Below are positions 42,301-51,300 of a DNA stretch of 64,000 bases, piece by piece. The position numbers and the translations under genes are program-made. Within the stretch, counting starts at the first letter, position 1; each line of letters opens with the position of its first letter. Location of the stretch: contig NC_065903.1 in the NCBI RefSeq assembly GCF_905147045.1, positions 3,224,001 to 3,288,000 on the forward strand, written 5' to 3'. The stretch comes from Nymphalis io. Its lineage: Eukaryota > Arthropoda > Insecta > Lepidoptera > Nymphalidae. The notes under the pieces are model-generated. The model saw only the letters and a list, made by a program, of their open reading frames with translations, did no database searches and was not told the DNA's origin.

Positions 42301-45300
42301 CACATTTTCATGATAAAAAGATCGTATTTTTAAACAATTATATGTTAGAAAGCGTTGCGATCCGTACAAAACGGGTCTGTCACTAGACAAATTCGGTGCG
42401 TAGAAGCGCGGCGGGAGGTTACGGCCATCTCTAAGTGAACGGCTATATCATAGCAATAGCCATCTTATTCTAATATAGAATATTTACATACTTCTTCTTT
42501 TTATTTTATTACAATCAGAGTATATTATACGTATTTACAAAGTATTGATAAAATGAAATTATCATAACAGGGTAAAGGTCTCCTCAATGATCCGATGCGG
42601 TTTAACGTGATGGACGACACGACCCTCGAATTGAACGTATCGGGACTTCAACCGGATACGCGGTACAGCGTGCAGGTAGCGGCGCTAACCAGAAAGGGTG
42701 ACGGCGATAGAAGTGCTCCGGTCTCAGTTAAAACTCCCGGTGGAGTGCCAAACAGGCCAACAGTTAATTTAAAGTAAGTCAACGGTTAAACAAAATCTCA
42801 TAATCAGATACTTTTATTTTAACCCCCTGAGTTTTAAAGATGAAAAATTAATTAATAATTATTTGGTTTATTTTTTTCCAGGATATTAAAACAGGATCCT
42901 ATAGTGTCAATTGAAATAGAATGGGCTAAACCCACTCAAACCTATGGAGACTTGCTGGGCTATAGGTTGAGATATGGTATTAAAGATCAACCACTTGAAG
43001 AAGTTAATTTTCCTGGAACCAAAGTTACCTCGCATAGAATAAACGATTTAGAAAGAGGAGTGCAGTACGAATTTAGAGTAGCCGGAAGAAATCAAATTGG
43101 AATTGGCCAAGAAACAATCAAGTACTGGCTGACACCAGAGGGTGCGCCAAAAGGACCGCCAACGAATGTCACATATCACTTTCAAACGCCAGATGTTATT
43201 AGCGTAACCTGGGAACCACCAGTGAGGGCTGATCGTAGTGGCCAGATTAAAAAGTATGACATCCAGTTTTATAAAAGAGGCGATCAATCATCTATGGTTG
43301 AAAAAACAACTGAGTTGACAAAGGTCGTCTTCACGAGCTTAGAAGAAGATGCTCATTATGTGTTCAAAGTTAGGGCTTACACTGATCAAGGTGCAGGCCC
43401 ATATAGCAAAGATGTTACGGCTCATACTGAAAGGGATATCGGTAGAGCGCCCATGTCAGTGAAAGCCGTGGCAACGTCGGAATCCGGTGTAGAAGTATGG
43501 TGGGAGCAGGTTCCGTCAAGGAAGAAAATATTAGGTTATGTTATATTTTACACTATGACGCCTGTAGAGGATTTAGATGAATGGCAGCATATAAATGTTC
43601 ATGTTACACATTCTGCAAACTTAGAGAATTTAGACAAATTTGCAGAATATGCTATTGCTGTAGCAGCGAAAACTGCTGACGGTCTCGGAAGGTTATCGGA
43701 AAAGGTTACAGTTAAAGTGAAGCCCGAAGAAGTGCCTTTACATCTTAGAGCTCAAGATGTATCCACCCATTCCATGACTCTATCATGGTCCCCCCCGTTA
43801 CGCTTAAACCCGGTTAGTTATAAGATATCATACAATGCTATTAAAGAATTTGTTGATTCGCTGGGAATGACGCAAACGCAAGAAATTCCTAAAAGAGAAA
43901 TAATAGTTAAACATGACAGAACATCATACTCTATAAATGACTTATCTCCGTTCACTACATATAATGTTAACATAAGTGCCATACCTAATGATAATTCCTA
44001 TAGACCACCTACTACAATATTTGTAACTACTCAAATGGCTGCACCAAAACCAATGGTAAAGCCAGACTTTTATGGTGTTATTGAAAATGAAATACTCGTA
44101 ATTCTACCTCAAGCGTCAGAAGAATACGGACCTATTTCACATTATTATCTAGTTGTAGTTCCTGATGATAAAACACATAATCATAAAAACCCTGATCAGT
44201 TTTTAACAGATGATTTAATTAAAAATAACGCTCGGACAGATGACGAAAATGCACCGTATATAGCTGCTAAGTTTTTACAAAGGAATATACTTTACACGTT
44301 CCATCTTGGTAATGATGAGTTGTATGAGGGTTTCCTTAACAGAAAATTAAACCTAAATAAGAAATACAGAGTCTTCGTTAGAGCCGTCGTTGACACGCCT
44401 CAAAAACATTTGTACACGTCCAGTCCGTTCTCGGAATATCTATCATTAGATATGCGCGAAGCTCCGCCCGGTGAAGAACCAAGTAGGCCTGATCCTAAAG
44501 ACATTAACGGTGATCCCGAAATCAGAATAGAAGAAAACAGGAAGGAAGCTGGCATGCTTTGGGTTGTCGGGCCTATAATAGCAGCATTAATGCTTTCCTT
44601 GTGTTTGGTACTTTTGTTCATCGTCAAAAGAAGAAGACAGCCTTGTAAAACACCAGATCAAGCAGCTGTTACGCGACCTTTAATGTCTGCTGATATAGGC
44701 TTCGGTGCGCCTTCCGACCCGGTCGAAATGCGACGCTTGAATTTCCAAACACCGGCCATGATTTCTCATCCTCCTATTCCGATATCGGAACTCGCTGAAC
44801 ATATAGATAGACTTAAAGCTAATGACAACCTCAAGTTTTCGCAGGAGTACGAAAGTATAGAACCGGGTCAGCAGTTTACATGGGATCACTCCAATATGGA
44901 AGTAAATAAACCTAAAAATCGTTATGCAAATGTTATCGCTTACGATCATAGTCGTGTCATATTGCAACCAATTGACGGAATACTTGGAAGTGATTATATA
45001 AACGCCAACTATTGTGATGGCTACCGTAAACATAACGCCTACGTCGCAACTCAAGGGCCGCTTCAAGAAACGTTTGCTGATTTTTGGCGTATGTGCTGGG
45101 AACTTCGAACGTCCACTATAGTAATGATGACAAAATTAGAAGAGCGAACCAGGATAAAGTGCGACCAATACTGGCCCAGTCGAGGCAGTGAGTCGTATGG
45201 CATGATGACGGTTACCATCGCAGAAGTTCAGGAACTTGCCACTTATTGTATTCGAACCTTCCAAGTCACTCGAAATGGGGGTGCGGAACGTCGGGAAATC

Positions 45301-48300
45301 AAACAACTGCAATTCACTGCTTGGCCCGATCATGGAGTACCAGACCATCCAGCTCCCTTCTTGCAATTCCTTCGTCGCGTACGTGCGCTTAATCCACCTG
45401 ATGCTGGACCATTGGTCGTCCATTGCTCTGCTGGGGTCGGTCGTACTGGTTGTTTCATCGTCATTGATTCGATGCTGGAGAGAGCAAGACACGAACGCAC
45501 TGTTGATATATATGGTCACGTGACTTGCTTACGAGCCCAGCGCAATTACATGGTTCAAACCGAAGACCAGTACATCTTTATCCATGATGCCTTACTCGAA
45601 GCCGTTATTTGCGGCGACACGGAAGTACCAGCTCGCAATTTGCACTCCCACATCCAAAAGCTGATGCGTATCGATACGATTGAGAACATCACTGGTATGG
45701 AATTGGAGTTCAAGAAACTCGCCAACATGAAGGCAGATTCGAGCCGATTCGTATCTGCCAGCTTGCCTTGTAATAAACATAAGAATAGACTGGTCCACAT
45801 CTTGCCCTATGAGTCCACTCGGGTCTGTTTGACTCCACGCGATGGTTCCGACTACATCAACGCTTCGTTTGTGGATGGTTATAGATACAGGGCCGCTTAT
45901 ATTGCAACTCAAGGTCCTTTGCCGGATACGACTGATGACTTCTGGCGAATGCTCTGGGAGCACAACTCCACTATTATTGTCATGCTTACGAAGTTGAAGG
46001 AAATGGGCAGAGTGAGTATTATTAACTAAATATTTTAATTACACGTGTCGGTAGAACTTCGTTAAAGCTCGTCTTCCTCTTCCGCCTCCTGATGCGAAAG
46101 AGCTCATTCCATTGGAATTAGTAATATTATTTTCTATTACAGTGCAATTGTCTATAATATTATGGTGACCACTCACCATCGGCTGGCTCATTCACTCGTC
46201 TACCGTTCAAATATAACCTACTAATATTGGCTTATTTCGAACCAGTAATTCATGGAAACTAGTTTTTTTTTTCTATTTGTAACAATTCAGTCCTATATAA
46301 ATGTAAGTTCTCAAAATTATTTAAAAAGTGATATAGTACGTGTTTTTCACATAATTTGTGGTTCTAGGAAAAATGTCACCAGTATTGGCCCTCTGATCGC
46401 TCCGTGCGCTATCAGTGCTTCGTCGTCGACCCCATCGCCGAGTACAACATGCCCCAGTACATCTTGAGGGAATTCAAGGTGAGCATTGGAGTTTATATTT
46501 AAAAATATAAGCACATTAGGATCATATTTTATCGTAAACTAAAAAAATCTACATCATTTCATGCTAATGTAACTCCGAATATTTCATAATAACTACAACG
46601 CACGGAAAAGGTGTCGTAGCTACTTACTACTAAATGGAGATCTAAAAAATGTCAGAGAGTACAGTACATACAGAGTAGAGTATAGAATTTGAAGTTTACT
46701 TTAAACTTCAAATTCTATTATCGGAAAATCTGTTATGTTATTTAAAAATTCATAGAGCAAATGTTGTTGTTTATAATGTTAGTAATGTAACTCGGCCGGT
46801 ATAAGTTATTATTTTTAATTTTTTTTTTATCATTTTGTATCTGTATTATATAAATATATCCTATATGTCCAGGTAACGGATGCTCGCGACGGAGCGTCCC
46901 GGACGGTCCGCCAGTTCCAGTTCACGGATTGGCCGGAACAAGGCGTGCCCAAGAGCGGCGAAGGGTTCATAGACTTCCTCGGACAGGTGCACAAAACCAA
47001 AGAGCAGTTCGGACAAGACGGGCCCATCACTGTACACTGCAGGTTAGTTACCAAGCAATAAATAAATAAATGACTGTCGAAACGGTAATGGTAGGTAACC
47101 TACCTTGGGTTTCATTTTTGGAACAAAAGAAAAACCGTTTATTTGAATACAATTATCATGACTATCATTTCGTTTGTATACTTTTTGTTCGAAATATTTA
47201 AAAACCGAGACGACCTAGTGGTTAGAACGCGTGAATCTTAATCGATGATCGTGGATTCAAACCCGGGCAAGCACTACTGAATATTCATGTGCTTAATTTG
47301 TGTTTATAATCTCGTGCTTGACGGTGAAGGAAAACATCGTGAGAAAACCTGCATGTGTCTAATTTCAGTGAAATTATGCCACATGTGTATTCCACCAACC
47401 CGCACTGGAGTAGCGTAGTGGAATAAGCTCCAAACCTTCTCCTCAAAAAAAAAAAGGTAGAGAAGGCCCAGCAGTGGGACATTAACAGGCTGTTACTGTA
47501 TTGGAAGTCATTGCTATTTAATTATTGTTGTACGAATAATTGTTTTCTTTAGTGCATGTGCCGAAATAACTCCTAAGGGCTAATACTTAATTAACTCATC
47601 GTATGCACATACTGCAATTTCGAATAACTCGCAATCATAGCTCGGTATCATTCCAGTAACGAGCATCACAACCGGACCGTAGTTTAAAGACCCCTGCTCA
47701 ATATGATTAAAACGATAATAAGATAATATTATAGAAACAGTTATAATCGTGCCAGTCCAATGAATTAATTGGCAATTTTTGTGTTTGCAACTATTTGTAA
47801 TTCGACCGTAAGTCGGCAAAAAAAATAAACAACCAAGTTACGAATTTTTTTATGTGTTAGAAAACACAAATGTTGCCAATTATCCGCTTGTGGAGGTTTA
47901 CACGGATAGTGACGTCCCCGTGTCCCCAGCGCGGGCGTGGGTCGCACGGGCGTGTTCATAACGCTGTCGACGGTGCTGGAGCGCATGCAGTACGAGGGCG
48001 TGGTGGACGTGTTCCAGACCGTACGCACGCTGCGCACGCAGAGACCCGCCATGGTGCAAACTGAGGTAATACACGAACACACACGACGACTAAACATATC
48101 ACACGAACTTATGCCGCTAAGCACAAAGCGTAATACATTTTTTTTTAAACTAACGATGATATTAAAGCCCTTGTATAACGCATAATGCCTAGTTATCGTC
48201 TCTGCTTATTATTTATTTCAGAGCAAAAAAATTACCAGATTTTATATTAATATTTTTCTACGCACGGGTTCTAGTTATAACTGGTATAACTGGATATATT

Positions 48301-51300
48301 ACAGTGTGCAAGTGTGCAAACGTTAGTGCAATCTCTGTTCCTTCATTCTCATGGTCCGATATAACACAGCAACCTGCAACGACCAGAGGAAATTCATATA
48401 TGTAAAACGATATATTGTTTAATATGAATATAATGTGATTGAGTTTCGTGTAATATAATAACAATAGTATCATAGGACATTATTCACACACGGCCATCTG
48501 ATCCCAAATTAGGCAGAGCTTGTGTTATGGAAACCAGACAACTGATATAATACATATATTACTTTTCTTTTTGTAATACATACTTATATAGATAATTACA
48601 CCCAGACTCGGAACAAACAGACATGTTCATCCACACAAATGTCTGTCCTGGGTGGGAATCGAACCCATAGCCTTCGGCGTGAAAGGTCAATCTACCAACC
48701 ATCCAACCGGCTCGTTAATATTGAACGACTTTGTAACTTAAACATCAACACTTTGCTAATCTCTATGGACAGAAAGTTACGATTTGAAACAATAGCCTTT
48801 CTGCCATAAAGAAAGGTATTTTATTATTTGCTATGAGAAATAATATGTAAATATAAAACTATAATACGAATGATTAACGTATTCTATTTAAATCCCGAAC
48901 ATTGTCAACGAACGTTATAAATAACAATAAATTATTATCTTAATAAATAATAATAAAAACATACACGAATAATGACTAAGATTTTTGTATTAATTGTTGG
49001 CCGAGAAAACTTAATTTACAACCAACGTGTATCTCCATTCCAAAAATGCATCCCGTAAAACGAGTTCATAAAAAATTCGTGCATTCTATTTCCGCATTTT
49101 TTTGAGTACTTTCCTCAAATGACCGCGTTTTTTAATTAAATTCAATGCGCTTAGCGACGGGGCACGAATTTGAATGCATTAATTTTAATTTTCGCCTATT
49201 TCTATGTCGGTTGTTTGCGACTTAAGTTTTCTTTAAATAATTTGCATTAATAAGTTATATTATTTAGACAATGTCACAATAAAAACATTAAATTATTATA
49301 TACTATAATTAGAAAAAGGTTTTTTGTTAATAGCAACACTGAGTAGGAACCGTGGGGACTTACAATAAATTGTAACGTCTTGGTTATTGACGTGAATTAT
49401 TTTATTAATATTTATTATAAATCAAGTTAAGTTTTCAATCAACGAATAATGCCGTAAAAAAACGAAAAGCAAATTCTAAATTAACTTGCAAAGGTCTGAA
49501 TACACTTTACACGAGGGAATTTTATACGCCGATGGCTGTAAATTCTGCGTATCGACTAAGTAATTATTTTTAATGGAATTGGCTTACAATGTAAAGGTCG
49601 TTTGTAAAGCTGCCTTATAAATTGTTAGATTCGAACAAAGATAGCTAAGGTGTCTACAAACTCTATTACCGGTTAACCATAGACTAGTTTATTATTTTTA
49701 TCAGAATGCTCTTGGCGAGGGTTTCGGTTAACATATAAAATATTTAAAAATAGAACTCGTGTACGAGATTTTGTGTCACGGTATTTACTTCAATTAACGG
49801 TTCGAAACTTATCATTTTTCGGACTAAAAAGTATTCTATATTTAATATTATCGTTTGCGTTTAATTTGAATGCAGCCAGTCGAAAAGATTTTTAAAATTG
49901 TTTTTTTATAATATGTTAGTAAAATGAAAATGATATTATTTAAGTCTTAAAGTCTAGAATACATTTATTTTAAAGCTATACTACGATTGGTCTCTCTCTC
50001 TCGTTTTTATCATTTATAATAATGTCCTCCAGACTGATTTCGGCCACGGCGGCCAATCTCAAGATAGAGATAGATAGGCAGGAGATATTATAGTGCACAA
50101 GTGTGTGCGCAAACACAGGTGCACTCTCTATTCCCTAACTCTCATAATCCGATGGGACGGCAATCCGACACGACCGGAAAGAGTTCAGGAGCAGGACCAA
50201 CGGCTTTACGTGCTTTCCGAGGCACGGGAGTGTACACACTTCCAAATTCCAGACTCCGGGCTGCTACTGAGGATTTTCTGATAGAAAACCCAAAAAACTT
50301 TTTAGTAGCCCGACCTGGGAATTGAACCCAGGACAATCGGGTCTGCGGCCTTACGTCAAGCCACTAGACCGACGAGGCAGTCATTACAATTTTTACATTA
50401 TAAACAATAATAATAATTATTGTAAAAATTTAGTAATAAAGCAGTTTCCAGCTCATATCATCATCCGTATATAGACATATTGCATTCAATCCCTCACGGC
50501 GTTTAAAGAAATTAAATATCAAAAATATCGTGTTTATAATTCATCTCGAGCTTGACGGTGAAGGAAAACATCGTGAGGAAACCTGCATGTGTCAAATTTC
50601 ACTGAAATTCTGTCACATGTGTATTCCACCAACCCGCATTGGTCTAAGCTCCAAACCTTCTCCGCAAAAAAAAAGGAGAGGAGGCCTTAACCAACCAGTG
50701 GGACATTCACAGGCTGTTAATGTTAATGTCTGTACTGTTTTATTAGAATACGAATTACGTATAAAATTTTCAAATCAAAACTATTGTAACTGAAATCAGT
50801 TAAATGCGTAATATAAAGTTAACGTTATTTCAATGAGATATTATATTACTTTACATTACAATACTATGTACAAATATACTTTAGATTACAAACTTGATCA
50901 CTTCGCTCCTTTATAAAGTTTGTGAGAACTCATAAACTTTACGTAAGCTAGAAGTATGTCTAGCTAAGGTAAAAGGATATTTAATTATGTTGATTTATTG
51001 AAACTAACTATTCTAACTTATGTCCTAATTTCGTGAATGAATGAATGATTTGAACTACATCAAATGTTTCCTACAATAGATTATAGATATTTTAGAATAT
51101 TCGAAAGTCCACATAAGCTTTATACGGTTGCAAGTAAATATATTGTCATACGGCTTGTCGTCTGACGAGAAACTTTATCAGACTTGATAATGAACATCAG
51201 TATTTCATTCCTCTTAATAATAAGATATAAATATATTTCAAGTTTCTCACAATTTTGTATAAAAATCTTATCAAAACTCTTGAAATTGCATTTGAGGATT

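Noticed and set aside
45136..45519. Antisense ORFs of 75-128 codons opposite the D1/D2 coding exon
   Set aside because: They are reverse-strand shadows of the conserved phosphatase reading frame.
50093..50336. Three overlapping ORFs of 62-74 codons
   Set aside because: They are wholly inside a SINE family C copy; similar peptides arise from the copy at 57355.
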